DNA of 64,000 nt, from positions 1,623,001-1,687,000 of the forward strand of contig NZ_CP060780.1 in assembly GCF_014489495.1 (NCBI RefSeq). Reading direction: 5' to 3'. Below, one piece after another: positions 1 through 10,080 of the stretch. The notes under the pieces were generated by a model. The model was not told the DNA's origin. It made no database searches and was given only the letters and a program-made list of their open reading frames with translations. The DNA comes from Sphingomonas daechungensis (GTDB lineage Bacteria > Pseudomonadota > Alphaproteobacteria > Sphingomonadales > Sphingomonadaceae). Position 1 is the first letter of the stretch. Each line of letters begins with the position of its first letter. A program made the translations under genes and the position numbers.

Positions 1-2192
1 ACGATCGGCTCGATGGCCGATTTGAGCGCCGCCAGCCTCCAGGACGTGAAGCAATGGTTCAAGGACCATTATGGACCCAATAACGCGGTGCTTGTGCTGG
101 CTGGCGACATTGACGCGGCGACGGCAAGGCCACTCGTTCAGAAATACTTTGGCGATATCGCCCGGGGTCCGGCGACGACGACGATCGCCGCGCCGGTGCC
201 GACGCTTTCGAAGCGCCTGAAGGTTGTCCTCAAGGATCACGTCCCTGTCACGCGGCTGTACCGCACTTGGGTTGTCCCGGGTCTGAACGACAAAGACAGC
301 GTGCCGCTGTCGATGGGGGCGGCAGTGCTCGGCGGGCTTGCAAGCTCGAGGCTTGATAATGCGCTCGTGCGTGACGAGCAGCTCGCGGTGCGGGTCACGG
401 CGTCGCTTGAAAGCTATGCGGAGGTGGGCCAGTTCGAAGTCACGGTGGACGTGAAGCCGGGCGCTGATCCGGATGCCGTCGGCCGTCGTCTCGATGCCAT
501 CATCGATGAATACATCTCGCGCGGGCCCACTGCGGCGGAGCTTGAGCGCGTCGTCGTGGGCAATGTCCTCGATACCGTCAACGGACTCCAGACGGTGGGC
601 GGCAAAGCGGCAACACTGGCGGAAGGAGAGCTGTATTCGCGGGACCCGAACCACTTTGCCAGGGACATGCGGGCCATGGCTGCAGCAACGCCCGCCGGGG
701 TCCGGACGGCGCTGGCCAAGTGGCTGAAGCGCCCCGTCCTGGCCCTGAGCGTGGTCCCCGGCGAACGGGAGCCCTATGTCGAAGCGTCAGCTCCTGTCAT
801 CCGGAAGGCGGCTGACCCATCAGCCCCGGAAAAAATCGTCAAGCGCGGGGCGTTGCCTCCGGTGACCGGGCTGAGCGAACTGGCGTTTCCGTCAGTATCG
901 CGCATCACCTTATCGAACGGCATCGGCGTCTTTTACGCACGCCGCACCAATGTGCCGCTGACGCAAATGGCGCTCAGCATCGATGCCGGCTTTGCAGCAG
1001 ATCCGAAAGCCAAGCTCGGGCTGGCGGCCCTGACGACCGCGATGTTGAAGGAGGGACGACCAGCCTGTCGTCGAGGGACATTGCGCAGCGGCAGGAGCAG
1101 CTCGGAGCGTCGATCGGGATTGGGTCGAATGCTGACAGGACCACGGCCAGCCTGGGCACGCTGTCGTCGAGCATCGTCCCGGCGCTGGCTCTGTTCGCCG
1201 ATGTCATCGAGCGGCCCGCGTTTGCGCCACGTGAATTCGAGCGCATGCGCGCCCAGCAACTTGCCCGCATCGCAAGCGAGGGGAGTGATCCCGGGCAATG
1301 GCCGCTCGGGTGCTTGCGCCGGCGCTTTACGGCCAAGGATCTCTTTACGGTTTTCCAGCCACGGGATCCGGGACGGCGGAGACGGTCAAGTCGCTGACCA
1401 GGGACGACCTGGTCCAGTTCCATTCGCAGTGGCTGCGGCCCGACAAGGCGAAATTGTTCATCGTCAGCGACATGCCGCTAAGCACGCTTACCCCGCTGCT
1501 CGAGCAAACGCTGGGCACGTGGCAACCAGTGGGAATGAGCGGGATCAAGCCGCCCGTCTCGGCCGTGACGGCAACGTCGCGCATCCTCCTCGTCGATCGC
1601 AAGGGTCTCCCCAGTCCCAGATCATTGGCGCCCAGCTGCTCGCCGTCGATCCCAAGGCGGAGATCCTGTCACTCGACGTGGCCAGTGACGTCGTCGGCGG
1701 TTCCTTCCTGTCGAGGATCAACATGGACCTCCGCGAAACCAGGGGCTGGTCGTACGGAGTCCGCGCCGGCATCGGCCGCCGGGAACATGCCGTCGTCTAC
1801 CAGGTCAGCGCACCGGTCCAGGCCGACCGGACCGGAGAGTCGCTGGCGGCGCTGCTGTCCGACTACCGCGACTTCCTCGGCGCCAAGGGGGCGACGGCGG
1901 CAGAGCTGGAGCGGACGGTCAACGACAATGTGAAGTCATTGCCCGGGTCGTTCGAGACGACGGCGTCGGTGCTGGGGCGCTGCAGTCAAATGACTTTTAC
2001 GCGCGCCCCGATGACTATTACGAGCAATTGCCGGCGAAGTACCATGCGCTGACAGCAGCGGCGGTGAACCAGGCCGCGCGCCAAGCGATCAACCCGGAAA
2101 AATTCCTGTGGGTGGTCGTCGGGGACGCTGCAAAGCTGAAGCCACAGCTCGACCTCATCGGGCTTCCCGTCGAGCTGGTGCCCGCAGGCTGA
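1..2192 (+). CDS. M16 family zinc protease, C-terminal part (cut by window edge)
   Basis: The reading frame is already open at base 1, where TIGSM precedes the ADLSAAS segment typical of the end of the first M16 catalytic unit, so the HxxEH zinc-binding half lies outside the window. The visible part carries the segment GPNNAVLVLAGD, two M16 C-terminal-like domains, and a second inactive-type N-terminal domain starting near base 880 (LSNGIGVFYARR). Proteins of this family are periplasmic or secreted peptidases of about 950 residues. Four frame breaks occur at G-runs near 1053, 1300, 1603 and 1974. Adding one G at each restores one continuous protein ending in ELVPAG at 2192. The repair pattern points to sequencing loss rather than a pseudogene. 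Confidence 0.85.
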
Positions 2193-2198
2193 GGAGCG

Positions 2199-2501
2199 TC
2201 AGGACAGGCTCTTCACTGGCGCGGCAATGTCGGGCCAGACGCAGAAGGTGGAGGGGTTGATGCCGTGCTTCTCAAGCACCTCGATGATTGCGGCTTGCAG
2301 CGCATTACGAAGTGTTCTGTCGCGGGGTGACACGTCGTTGCCCGTGGCAATCAGGAACGCGTAGAGAAACCCGGCTGCATCGTAAGCCAGGAAGACGAGC
2401 AGCGCTTCATGGCTTTCTTCCGCCAACATGTCCCGCTTCAGCCTGTCGATGGCCGCGCCATGGCGCGCAATCATCGAATAAACCAGCAGTCCGCTCGGCA
2501 C
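2199..2501 (-). CDS. Hypothetical protein, 100 aa
   Basis: This uninterrupted frame is convergent with the M16 protease, leaving only 6 bases between the stops. It is soluble and mostly helical, with no signal peptide and no motif I recognise. The middle part is hydrophobic and aromatic (LLVFLAYDAAGFLYAFL) but is flanked by charged residues and is probably a packed helix. It may share a transcript with the next minus-strand gene. Function unknown. Confidence 0.55.
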   Translation of the reverse strand: MPSGLLVYSMIARHGAAIDRLKRDMLAEESHEALLVFLAYDAAGFLYAFLIATGNDVSPRDRTLRNALQAAIIEVLEKHGINPSTFCVWPDIAAPVKSLS

Positions 2502-2588
2502 CGTTCGACTCCCTTCCAGCTCAATTTGCTCCTGGACGCTCCTGTCCCGGTTGGGGCGCTGTTCCCGAAACGCGCTCGTGACCGGCCC

Positions 2589-3061
2589 TTAGAGACGGTC
2601 CGCCAGCCGGCTTGCGTCATTCGCGATGGCGACAAGGGCAGCACGCCAGGGCTCATCAACCGCGCCGAGGTCGCGGATGAGCTTCAGCTTGATCGCCAGC
2701 TCGACGATTGACGGCGAGGGGGCGGCCAGGAGCCGGTGGAGCCAGCCGTGCAGGCGCGCGCCCAGCTCATCTCCGCGATCCTCGATGGCGGCAATGCAGT
2801 GCTTGTCGAAAAGCATGCGCCGCACCCTTTCGGTCGCGACTGCCCGAGGCCATTCGACATGGTCGCAAGCTCCCGGTCCATCGTGGCGAGCGCCGGGCGG
2901 TAATGATCTTTGTCGTGCTGGCGCAGCAACGCGCAGGCGGCGCGATAGTCATGCCAGCAGCTGTCCCATTCGGACCGGTCGAATTCGGGCTCAACCAGGG
3001 CTGCCGAGGAGCGTAACACCTTGGCGAGCAGACGCCTTGGCCGTAAATGCCATGTAGCCAT
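2589..3061 (-). CDS. Hypothetical protein, about 157 aa (one apparent frameshift)
   Basis: The start is ATG at 3061, preceded by GGAGA at a good distance. The N-terminal frame (MATWHLRPRRLLAKVL) and the C-terminal frame (RRMLFDKHCIAAIEDR ... LADRL) join when one base is added to the GGG/CCC run at 2825-2827. The protein is helical and soluble, rich in Trp, Asp and Arg, without signal peptide or recognised domain. It lies upstream of, and in the same direction as, the 100-aa gene, so the two may form a small operon. Function unknown. Confidence 0.55.
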
Positions 3062-3331
3062 TTTCGTCTCCACGAAGACGGTGATGGTCAGGGCCAGGCA
3101 GGAGTGTCCGCTCCTGTTTGGTCCGCCCCATTTTAGGGAAGGCGGCAGCAACGCTGCAGCCATCATACTATAGCAAAATGCGCTTGCCGGGTCAAAGAAA
3201 CGGCTAAAATCCGCGACTTTTTGACGTGACAGAGCGGGCAGCATTTGCAGTGGTTGTGGGCATTCGTGCAGCCAGAAAAAGTCAGCAGTGCGCAAAGTCA
3301 CCGTTAGCGTGACGCCGGCAGTGATCAGCCC

Positions 3332-3537
3332 TCAGCGGCGCCGTGCAGCAGCGCTCCGGTCCCGCCCGAACCGTGCTTCGAAATCCGCCCGGCACATCGC
3401 GGTGAGCTCATTCAGTCCGGCGCGGCGGCGTCCGGCGCATCCAGGCTGGCAAGCGCGCTCGACAGCTCCGCCATCATGTTCAACGCCGCGAAATAGTGAC
3501 TTTGCTCGTCGCTCCGTGAGCGCGCACTCATACTCAT
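3332..3537 (-). CDS. Small hypothetical protein, about 68 aa (one apparent frameshift)
   Basis: This small gene is hidden by a frame break. The frame from ATG 3537 (MSMSARSRSDEQSHYFAALN...) reads 41 residues with strongly GC-biased third positions and then hits TGA. Adding one G to the GG of the ccggactg context (read on the minus strand) joins it to a frame reading LNELTAMCRADFEARFGRDR, which ends at 3332. It is helical and charged, with no recognised domain. It sits just downstream of the phosphatase gene on the same strand. Confidence 0.45.
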
Positions 3538-3610
3538 CGCGGCAGCATACGCGCTCGCCGTCGCGCGCGCATGTCCTTTTTGGACACGCAGTCGCTGGCA
3601 TGGCGCACCC

Positions 3611-4357
3611 TCAGCTCGTCAATATGCTGACCGCCGTGCGTTCGACGCGTACCGCGCTCAGCTCGCCCGTCAGGTAGCAGCCGGTGTCCACCGCCACCCG
3701 GTTCGTCCTGACCTGCACCCTCGGCACGATGGTGTGGCCGTGAATGACCGTCACGCCGTGATCGCTTGCATCGCCGAGGAATTCCTTGCGGATCCAGTGC
3801 AAGTCCGCCGGCACCTGCTGGTCGAGGGGATGCCTGGCCGGATGCCGGCATGAACAAACAGGCAGTCACCAATCCGCACCTGGTCCTTGAACTTGCGAAT
3901 GAAGTTGCGGTGGGACGCGGGGACGGCCGCCTTGATCGCCGCGCCGACATCGAACCCCTCGGCGAGGATATCGTGGCTGTCCAGCCCGTAGCTTTGCAGC
4001 GTTTCGACACCGCCGTAGCGCAGCCATGGTTCGTACGCGCGGATATCGCCGCCAGGCAGTTCAGCATCGACTCTTCGTGATTGCCCATTACGAAATGGAC
4101 CCGGTCCACCGGCGCCGGGGCATGGCGGAGCCGCTCGATCACTCCGGCAGACTGCGGCCCGCGGTCGATCAAGTCGCCGAGAAGGACCAGGTGCGACTGG
4201 AAGTCGTGAGTCCGCAAGTCGCGCTCAATTTTCTCCAGCAGCCGCTCCAGCGGCTCCAGGCAGCCATGCACGTCGCCAATCGCGTAGACGCACACCCCGC
4301 GGGCACGCCGTAGCGCAGCTCGGGCCGCGACCGTCGCAGTCTGGGAAAGATGGGCAT
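3611..4357 (-). CDS. Calcineurin-like serine/threonine-type metallophosphatase
   Basis: The protein has the PPP/metallophosphoesterase signature in order: YAIGDVHGC near the N-terminus (GDxHG), GDLIDRGP (GDxxDRG), GNHEE (GNHE), and later HAGI and VIHGHT with metal-binding histidines. It is expected to be a cytoplasmic phosphoprotein phosphatase or ApaH-like hydrolase of about 250 residues; the short N-terminal extension (PRLRRSRPELRYGVPAG) is common in sphingomonad members, from memory. Three frame breaks, at the C-run 4295-4298, at 4049-4050 and at the G-run 3826-3829, are each repaired by one extra base. The ATG at 4357 is the first ATG in the repaired frame; a TTG lies two codons upstream. 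The substrate cannot be read from the sequence. Confidence 0.85.
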
Positions 4358-4496
4358 GAACAACGCGGACTCGGTGATGGAGGACCGCCACAGCCCATAG
4401 CCGTCAAATCATGCTTTAGGCTTAACGGCAGCGCGTTTTGCAAGCGCGGGCAAAACGAACGGGTTCAAGGCCGAAGTACAGTTTGCCGTCGCCGCT

Positions 4497-4841
4497 TTAC
4501 AAGGGCCGGCAGGTCCCGCGTTTCTGCGCCGGTTGCCCGCTGCCGTCGAGGGGTTCGAAGTACCAGCCAAAGTCGCCGTTCACCCGGTCGCCCTCGATGA
4601 TGACATAGCGCGGCTGTCCCTGGTCGTTGTCCAGCCGCCACGCCAGGAAGCGGCCGTCGGGTGCGACGCTGTATGTCGCAATGCCCTCGCGGCTAGCCAC
4701 TGACGCGCGTGACGACTCTGCATCGAACGTCACGGTGAAGCGCACGTCGCCGCCCGCACACGTCAGGCTTTGCACCTCCTCCAGACCCGCTGCAGCTGGC
4801 GCGGAGACGATCAGCAGGACGGACGCGACTATTCGAAACAT
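4497..4841 (-). CDS. Secreted hypothetical protein, 114 aa
   Basis: ATG 4841 starts a clear signal peptide (MFRIVASVLLIVSAPAAAG). The open frame extends further upstream, but that part looks non-coding, so I chose the start giving the signal peptide. The mature part is about 95 residues with two cysteines, predicted beta-rich (VRFTVTFDAES, FLAWRLDND), and ends in GTCRPL. Probably periplasmic, with a possible disulfide. No family recognised. Confidence 0.6.
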   Translation of the reverse strand: MFRIVASVLLIVSAPAAAGLEEVQSLTCAGGDVRFTVTFDAESSRASVASREGIATYSVAPDGRFLAWRLDNDQGQPRYVIIEGDRVNGDFGWYFEPLDGSGQPAQKRGTCRPL

Positions 4842-5046
4842 CACTGGTTCCACGGGCAGCGGGCGACGACGAAGGCTCCGGCGGGCGCTCACCCTGTGAC
4901 GCCATCCGGCTAACCATATCAACGGTCGATACACCAATTGCCGTACATTGGGCGATCCCGCTGTCCCAATGCAAGGACGCTGCTCGGTCCTCGCGATCAA
5001 AAGCGCCCTCGCGCCTGCCGCCTATTCTCAACCTCCGAGGCCGGCG

Positions 5047-5639
5047 TCAGAGGGACTTGCGAAGCAGTCGCCTCCGCAAGTCCTCCATCCCAATCGCGGA
5101 CACCGTCTGCTCGGGATCGTCCGACAGGATGATGGCGCCGAGGTGCCCGAGGATCTGGGTCGCCCGGTCGAGACGCTGAAGTGGCAGGCCGTGCCGGGCC
5201 ACGACATAGGGGTCGCCGATGAGCTCATCACCCAGTGCGTCAAGCAGGCGCGCGACATGGTCCAGCTCCTCGACGATTCGGGGCGCAAGGCGCCCAAGCG
5301 GATCGTGATCCCCGCCGCGGACGGGACGAGGTACGGCCTTCGGTTCGTTAGCGGCCGGCTCGGCTTCGGCGTTCGGGAGCCAGGCGGCAAGCTCGATGGG
5401 CTTCAAAAATTGGACGCCACACTCGGTGGAATTACGCCACATGACCGAGCCGGCGGCGCAAAGCTCTCCCCGGACCAACTCGATCTCCGTCGCAATCCTG
5501 GGAGGCACGTCGCATTCTATCAGGGCGCCGGTGACCGACATGTTCCTGATCGTGACATTCCGGACGGGGCGCCAGGCGCGCGCAGCTTCGCCGCCAGCAG
5601 ACTTCTGGCCCGTCGGCTCGAGCGTAGGTCGTCAACCAT
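5047..5639 (-). CDS. PilZ domain protein 1 (putative c-di-GMP receptor)
   Basis: After repair of one break (G-run 5566-5569), the protein starts at ATG 5639 with an Arg-rich segment (RSSRRARSLLAAK) followed by VRNVTIRNMSVTGALIEC. The D/N-x-S-x-x-G core of PilZ is represented by NMSVTG, and the barrel ends in CGVQFLKPIELAAWL. About 100 further residues form a helical tail. PilZ domains bind c-di-GMP through the RxxxR and DxSxxG motifs; here the Arg cluster and NMSVTG look usable, but binding is inference. It is divergent from the GGDEF-EAL gene, with a shared upstream region of about 165 bp, which suggests a functional pair. Confidence 0.75.
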
Positions 5640-5805
5640 CGGCGTCCCAATGCAACGCGTATGAGTCAGGAGTATAAGGCTTTTTCCGGCTCCGTCAGCA
5701 ATGGGCGAGGCCGATGGTTGGCGAGCCAGGGCGAAACTCGATTATGCTCCGTTTCGGATCGACCCCTCGGATAGCGTTAACCAACATTTCCGTAATCCGG
5801 CGCGG

Positions 5806-8010
5806 ATGAAATGGTCCCTGACTTGCTCCCGCGAGCTTCTGCCGGCACTGGCTCGCGCCGTTGTCCTTCCCGCAGCGCTGACGCTTGCCTTGTTGGCCGC
5901 GATGGTTGGAACGATCCTCCACTTTTCAACCTCGGAATCGGACCGGATCGCGCTCGAGCGGCAGGACCGGCTTGTTCGCATTGCCGTCCGGGAAACCATG
6001 GACGACGTGGCCGTCGACCAGGAAGCCTCGACGTTCTGGGACGACGCCGTCGTGCAGGTGCGAAAGACACCTCTCGACCCTCTGTGGCTGGATAATAACC
6101 TCGGGATCTGGTTCCACACGTACTACAGGCACGACGAAACCTATTTGCTCAATGCCCAAGACAAGGCCGTTTACGCCATGCAGGCGGGACGGCGCGCGAG
6201 ACCGGCGTCTTTCGCCAGGGTTGCCGGCCCCGTACTCAAGCTCGCCGATGGTCTCCGCCGGAAATTGACGACGGGCTACCTCGCGCCCGAAGGGAGCCGC
6301 GGAAAAACAATCGGAGCGACCGACTTCGCGCTGGTCGCCGGCCATCCCGCCATCATCAGCGTCAAGCCAATCGTGTCGGAGACGGGCAATGTTCCCCAGC
6401 GCCCCGGCTCGGAATTTCTGCACGTGTCGGTGCGCTACCTCGACGGCAGTTTTCTCAGCGAGCTGACCGAGCTTTACGGCATTGATGCGCCGCGGTTCAC
6501 GTCGGAGCGCGCCGAGACCGCCTCGTTGCCGATCGCCGGGCGAGGCGGCGCGGTCATCGGTTACCTCGACTGGGCGCCGTTCGAACCGGGCGAAGAGGTC
6601 GAGGACAAGATGAGTCCCGTGCTCATCGTCGCCCTGGGACTCATTGGCGTCCTGATCGGCCTGCTCCTGCTCAGGCTGTTTCGAAGCCGCCTCGAGCTCG
6701 AAGCAAGCCGCGCGCAAGCTCAGCACCTCGCCTTCCATGACAGTCTCACCGGACTTCCGAACCGGGCCCTGTTTGAAGATCGGCTCGACCATGCGCTCGC
6801 CAAGCGGGACTGCAAGCTGGCCGTAATGCTGCTCGATCTTGACCGCTTCAAGAACGTCAATGACACCCTGGGTCACCAGGCAGGCGACGCCCTCATTCGC
6901 GAGCTTGGCGTTCGTCTCGCCGGCTTGACCCGCGAAGCCGACACAGTGAGCCGCCTCGGCGGGGATGAATTCGCGATCCTCATCGAGAATTGCCGGCCCG
7001 CAGACCTTCATAGGCTGGCGCGGCGGATCCTCACCGAGATCAATCAGCCGTTCACGCTCATCGGCAACACGGTGCACGTTGGCGTCAGTATCGGGATCGT
7101 CATCAGCTCCGTTGAGAAGAATGACCGTCTCGAGCTCGTCCGCAAAGCCGACATTGCACTTTACAATGCGAAGGACGCAGGCCGGAATACCTACTGCCTG
7201 TTCGAGCCGCACATGGATGATCATGTCCGTCTGCGCGGGCGCATCGAAGAGGATCTGCGGGCGGCGCTTGCGAGCGGACATGGGCTTTGCCTGCATTACC
7301 AGCCGCAGGTCGCGAGTGACGGGAAAGTCATCGGCTTGGAAGCGCTGGTCCGATGGGACCATCCGCAACGGGGCATGATCGCGCCCGAACAATTCGTCCC
7401 GGTCGCTGAGGAGACGGGCCTGATCCTCCCCTTGGGTGAGTGGGTTTTCCGCCAGGCGTGCGTCCAGTCACTGCGCTGGCCTGGCCTGTTCATCGCCATC
7501 AACCTGTCGCCGCTCCAGATCCGCTCGAACGGCTTTTACGACACGCTTGCGGGCATCATTCGATCAACGGGAGCAGATCCCAGGGTCCTCCAGCTCGAAG
7601 TCACCGAGCGCGTCCTTCTCGACGATGACGACAAAGTGCGGGAGACGTTGGCGAAACTCCGCAAAGCCGGGTTCACCATCGTCCTCGATGACTTCGGGAC
7701 CGGCTATTCATCCCTGAGCTACTTGCGCAAGTTCGAGGTCGACAAGATCAAGATCGACCGCAGCTTCATTCAGCACCTGGGCGAAACCGCGGACTCGGCA
7801 AACATCATTTCGGCAGTCCTGGCCCTGGGTCACGTGATGGGTCTCGAAGTCGCTGCCGAGGGCGTCGAAACGGCCGAGCAGCAAGCCTTTCTCAAGGTGG
7901 CTGGCTGCAAGGAAATGCAGGGCTATTATTTCTCGCGGGCGCTTCCCGCCATCGAGCTTGGCGAGTTTCTTCCGGCCAACTCACCTAAACCCATTTCCAG
8001 CGCGGCTTGA
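5806..8010 (+). CDS. Membrane-bound bifunctional GGDEF-EAL protein with CHASE4-like sensor
   Basis: The architecture is an N-terminal transmembrane helix (LPAALTLALLAAMVGTIL), a periplasmic sensor of about 230 residues with the WDD-containing pattern of CHASE4, a second membrane helix (VLIVALGLIGVLIGLLLL), then GGDEF (motif GGDEF near residue 385) and EAL (EAL near residue 512). The I-site RxxD (READ) lies five residues before GGDEF. EAL catalytic motifs look complete: EALVRW, NLSP, EVTE, DDFGTG, KIDR, AEGVE and QGYYFS. Both diguanylate cyclase and phosphodiesterase activity are therefore plausible. I prefer ATG 5806 because it puts the membrane helix near the N-terminus; the frame is open from 5701, giving 35 more residues. 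The TorF porin gene follows after 3 bases. Confidence 0.93.
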   Translation: MKWSLTCSRELLPALARAVVLPAALTLALLAAMVGTILHFSTSESDRIALERQDRLVRIAVRETMDDVAVDQEASTFWDDAVVQVRKTPLDPLWLDNNLGIWFHTYYRHDETYLLNAQDKAVYAMQAGRRARPASFARVAGPVLKLADGLRRKLTTGYLAPEGSRGKTIGATDFALVAGHPAIISVKPIVSETGNVPQRPGSEFLHVSVRYLDGSFLSELTELYGIDAPRFTSERAETASLPIAGRGGAVIGYLDWAPFEPGEEVEDKMSPVLIVALGLIGVLIGLLLLRLFRSRLELEASRAQAQHLAFHDSLTGLPNRALFEDRLDHALAKRDCKLAVMLLDLDRFKNVNDTLGHQAGDALIRELGVRLAGLTREADTVSRLGGDEFAILIENCRPADLHRLARRILTEINQPFTLIGNTVHVGVSIGIVISSVEKNDRLELVRKADIALYNAKDAGRNTYCLFEPHMDDHVRLRGRIEEDLRAALASGHGLCLHYQPQVASDGKVIGLEALVRWDHPQRGMIAPEQFVPVAEETGLILPLGEWVFRQACVQSLRWPGLFIAINLSPLQIRSNGFYDTLAGIIRSTGADPRVLQLEVTERVLLDDDDKVRETLAKLRKAGFTIVLDDFGTGYSSLSYLRKFEVDKIKIDRSFIQHLGETADSANIISAVLALGHVMGLEVAAEGVETAEQQAFLKVAGCKEMQGYYFSRALPAIELGEFLPANSPKPISSAA

Positions 8011-8013
8011 GCC

Positions 8014-8694
8014 ATGCGCCGCGGCATCATTGCCATCGCCTTCGGCCTGGCCGCGGTGGGCAACGGGCAACGCGCAGAGGCGGCGGACTGGTCGGCGGAG
8101 GCCGGTATCGTCAGCGACTATCGCTACCGTGGTGTGTCCTTGTCGGGTGGCAAGCCGGCGTTCCAGGCCTCGCTGAGCGCGCAGCTTGAGAGCGGTGCCT
8201 ATGGTGAACTTTGGACATCGACGATCAAAGGCGCCGGCAAGCTCGAGTTGGATGCTACCGTGGGCTATGCTGTCCAGCTTTCCGACAAAGTCGGCCTCGA
8301 CTTGTCGAGCACGTTTTATTGTTATCCCGGCGACAGCAGCACCAACGCGTTTGAGGCAACGGCGTCCGTCGAAGCGAACGTCGGACCGCTGACGGGAAAA
8401 GCCGGGGCGAGCTTTGCGCCGTCGCAACGGGGCACCGAGGACGACCTTGGACGGCGAACCAGCAATCTCTACCTTTTCACGGCAGCCCAATATACCGTCC
8501 CCAAGTCACCTATCTTCCTCAACGTCGAGCTCGGGCGCGAACGCGGCGCCTGGGATACGCTTGATGGTCGATCGAAGTGGAGCTGGACAATGGGCCTTGG
8601 CGCCGAGTTGCCGAATGCGCGCATCGGCCTTGACTATGTCGGCACCAACGCGGGCTCGAATGGCTTGATCGCATCGCTCTTCATGCAATTTTGA
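8014..8694 (+). CDS. TorF family putative porin
   Basis: A 226-residue protein with signal peptide (cleavage near AEA-ADW). The mature N-terminus contains DYRYRGVSLSGGKPAFQ, characteristic of the TorF/TIGR02001 putative outer-membrane porins. The rest is alternating beta-strand sequence, and the chain ends with a terminal Phe (SLFMQF), the usual outer-membrane insertion signal. The ATG is 3 bases after the GGDEF-EAL stop, so the two are almost certainly co-transcribed. Function in the outer membrane is inferred; the substrate is unknown. Confidence 0.85.
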   Translation: MRRGIIAIAFGLAAVGNGQRAEAADWSAEAGIVSDYRYRGVSLSGGKPAFQASLSAQLESGAYGELWTSTIKGAGKLELDATVGYAVQLSDKVGLDLSSTFYCYPGDSSTNAFEATASVEANVGPLTGKAGASFAPSQRGTEDDLGRRTSNLYLFTAAQYTVPKSPIFLNVELGRERGAWDTLDGRSKWSWTMGLGAELPNARIGLDYVGTNAGSNGLIASLFMQF

Positions 8695-8778
8695 AAATCC
8701 TCGGCGTTCGCTCAAGGCCAGCCTACGCTCTCGCCTAAGACTCTGGATAGGCAACCGAATCCTCTCCGTTTCGGAGCT

Positions 8779-9383
8779 TTGGTTAAGGCGCTCGATGAGG
8801 TGCGGGTGGTAAATCCAGCTCCCTGGAAGCCGACCGATGTTGGGCCGGCCGTTGCGTGGAAGCCGGCGTTGAAACCTCGCGAGAACAGAGAGAAAGTAAT
8901 GATCAGGGCGCGCATGCGGAGCTCTTCCGCTTGGCATGACGTCTGCATCCTCAACGTGTCGCTTCATGGCCTCGGGGTTCAGAGCGCCGAGCCACCTGCC
9001 CGCGGGACTTATGTCGAAATCCGGCGCGGCCGCCAGACGATCGTGGCACGCGTCGCCTGGAACAAGGGCCATCGCGCCGGGCTCCGCTCGCAGGACCCTA
9101 TATTCCTCACTGCCCTGCTCAACGACACTTCAGGCGAGGCCCCGGCGGCGGGTAAGGTGCAGGGCCTGTCGAACGCCGCCACGCGCCACGACCGTCCGAT
9201 ACTCATGCCGCGAGCCGCCTTGCCGGCCGGGCAATCGAATTTGCAGGAATTGCGACCGTAGCGGCGGCAATCGCCCTGGCGGCGTTCGGCGCCGTGGCCC
9301 AGGCTTTCAATGCGCCCATGGCGGCGGTCCGCGAAGCGCTCGGGAATCAAACGCGCAACCAACTCGGGGTTAGCGAATTCTAG
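8779..9383 (+). CDS. PilZ domain protein 2 with C-terminal membrane anchor
   Basis: The PilZ region has an Arg-rich lead (RENREKVMIRARMR), then VCILNVSLHGLGV (NxSxxG), GTYVEIRRGRQ and RAGLRSQDPI. The frame appears to stop at 9261. Adding one G at 9225-9226 extends it into IEFAGIATVAAAIALAAF, a single membrane helix near the C-terminus, ending in LGVSEF at 9383. This makes it a tail-anchored PilZ protein. The start is uncertain: TTG 8779, GTG 8800 and ATG 8899 are all in frame. ATG 8899 would cut into the Arg motif, so I favour the upstream starts. It lies downstream of the TorF gene on the same strand. Confidence 0.7.
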
Positions 9384-9498
9384 GAGTGCAGGGAGTTGCG
9401 ACGCCCGTCGCTTGAAACTACCGTCGCATCGCTCGGTTTATCATGGTGCGCCCGTCATGCCGTGTGGCAGGCGAGTGGACGGAGGAGCGACCGACGTC

Positions 9499-9978
9499 AT
9501 GAACAGGGAACGGCCGCGCCCAACCAGCGATGAGCACCGGCTCATCTCGCTGGATTCCCGTGACATCGACGATCTTCGGCGTCTCCTCGCCAAGCTCCAC
9601 CCCTCCGGCCGCGGGGACGACGTTTCGGATGCTGGAGACCACGGCCCCGAGCGGAATGACCTGGTCGACAAGGCGCGGGTTGAACTCGATAACCGGCGAA
9701 AACGCGTTGCGATCTTTGGTAGCCAGATGTTCGCCGAACCCGCGTGGGAAATGCTGCTTCTATTGTTTCTGAGTGAGGGACGGCAGCGGATCACCCAGTC
9801 GAGGCTTGGCGAGCTTTCAGGGGCTTCGCGGTCGACTGGCCTCAGGTGGATCGACTATTTGTCAGATCACGGGCTCGCGGAGCGGCGCGAGCATCCTACC
9901 GACAAGCGGCAGAATTTCGTCAGCCTCACCGAGAAGGGCCGAGCGCTCCTGTCCGTGTATCTTTCTGAGACAAAGTAA
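9499..9978 (+). CDS. Winged-helix (MarR-like) regulator 1
   Basis: ATG 9499 is preceded by GGAGGAG. The frame is open further upstream, but this is the only start with a ribosome site. The C-terminal about 95 residues form a MarR-like winged helix: FAEPAWEMLLLLFLSEG, the recognition region RLGELSGASRSTGLRWIDYL, and the wing REHPTDKRQNFVSLTEKG. The N-terminal 60 residues are charged and probably disordered. It shares the pattern F-x-(E/D)-P-x-W-(E/D)-M-L with two other regulators in this window (10395-10844 and 20640-21086). No ligand pocket or target can be inferred. Confidence 0.8.
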   Translation: MNRERPRPTSDEHRLISLDSRDIDDLRRLLAKLHPSGRGDDVSDAGDHGPERNDLVDKARVELDNRRKRVAIFGSQMFAEPAWEMLLLLFLSEGRQRITQSRLGELSGASRSTGLRWIDYLSDHGLAERREHPTDKRQNFVSLTEKGRALLSVYLSETK

Positions 9979-10080
9979 GGTTTACACAATTGTAGCCTTT
10001 TTTGGGCTAAGGCATTATCGGGCGGTTCGATCGGCGCGCACTTTGGGCCTCAGCGCGCTCGTCTGCTCGGGGTTACGTGT

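Noticed and set aside
4986..5006. 16-base match (tcctcgcgatcaaaag) with 14930-14945
   Set aside because: One exact 16-base match in 64 kb is near chance expectation, and flanking sequence does not match.
5926..7392. 488-codon minus-strand frame opposite the GGDEF-EAL gene
   Set aside because: The sense strand encodes complete catalytic motifs. The antisense product resembles nothing and is the usual shadow frame in GC-rich DNA.
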